Source: Hahella sp. (GTDB lineage: Bacteria > Pseudomonadota > Gammaproteobacteria > Pseudomonadales > Oleiphilaceae). From it: a stretch of DNA of 64,000 bases. Positions 63,926 to 64,000 of the stretch are shown one piece after another. Made by a program: the position numbers and the translations under genes. Below the pieces are notes generated by a model. That model saw only the letters and a program-made list of their open reading frames with translations. It made no database searches and was not told the DNA's origin. The DNA lies in contig JANQMN010000114.1 of the NCBI GenBank assembly GCA_028280065.1, forward strand, positions 1 to 64,000. Direction: 5' to 3'. How positions within the stretch are numbered: the stretch's first letter is position 1; each line of letters begins with the position of its first letter.

Positions 63926-64000
63926 ATGAATTCCATAAAAAACATTCTCAAACTAGGTGTGGTAACGGCGATTATCTTCATCGCTTTTCTAGCAACCGGG
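63926..64000 (+). CDS. Start of an exported protein (cut by window edge)
   Basis: The first 25 codons are MNSIKNILKLGVVTAIIFIA followed by FLATG. A basic n-region and a hydrophobic core make a signal peptide; a lipobox could follow. GAGGAG lies 9 bases upstream, inside the hairpin. The product cannot be identified because the gene leaves the window. Confidence 0.6.
   Translation, partial: MNSIKNILKLGVVTAIIFIAFLATG

Overview
The window looks like chromosome of a gammaproteobacterium of the Pseudomonas/Cellvibrio/marine type; I cannot name the species. Supporting signs are the rpsF-rpsR-rplI-dnaB-alr order without priB, an FNR/ANR regulator next to a hemN-type gene, the two-subunit arginine succinyltransferase (aruF/aruG), and an AraC-type ArgR. 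All features come from reading the sequence; no database search was run.

Layout. 1-1345 is a gene-poor stretch starting with a broken RNase Z gene and ending at tRNA-Leu(CAG), which has a clear promoter. 1.6-9.8 kb is core: rnr, rlmB, rpsF-rpsR-rplI (with a possible S6:S18 leader), a terminator, dnaB, alr and an RmlD-like reductase. 9.9-20.6 kb holds fnr, a HemN-like protein that has lost the radical-SAM cysteines but keeps an FNR-type promoter, plsC, a LysR regulator, nnrU, thpR, a giant transporter-linked hybrid kinase (CrbS/MxtR type) and small hypotheticals. 21-25.6 kb has a DUF1800/DUF1501 pair, a solute-binding protein, a cyclic-nucleotide-binding protein and an unlisted 44-residue ORF. 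25.7-33.1 kb is an arginine catabolic cluster: argR, three 21-bp operator repeats, then astC-aruF-aruG-astD-astB. 33.2-45.3 kb carries a PP2C phosphatase, a DUF3422 protein, an HD-GYP sensor, an ECF42-DGPF-VOC operon, a crotonase and a 7TMR-DISM hybrid kinase. 45.4-50.4 kb encodes a Cys-rich secreted protein and a large MshQ-like protein with discoidin-like repeats.

The most unusual part is 50.5-63.6 kb, which is visibly more AT-rich towards its right half. One side (minus strand) has a Ser/Thr kinase with a C-terminal Cache sensor, a tiny secreted protein, a trypsin-like protease fused to a lytic transglycosylase, and a lipoprotein with a peptidoglycan-binding-like domain. Divergent from it is a tight five-gene operon: ECF-like sigma factor, membrane anti-sigma factor, animal-type heme peroxidase, an unknown 170-residue protein, and an exported TPR-CHAT (caspase-fold) protease. 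I propose this as the candidate undescribed system: an envelope-facing protease/peroxidase module under its own sigma/anti-sigma switch. The composition is read from sequence; the functional link is inference. The window ends in a new exported protein whose ribosome-binding site lies inside a perfect 10-bp hairpin.
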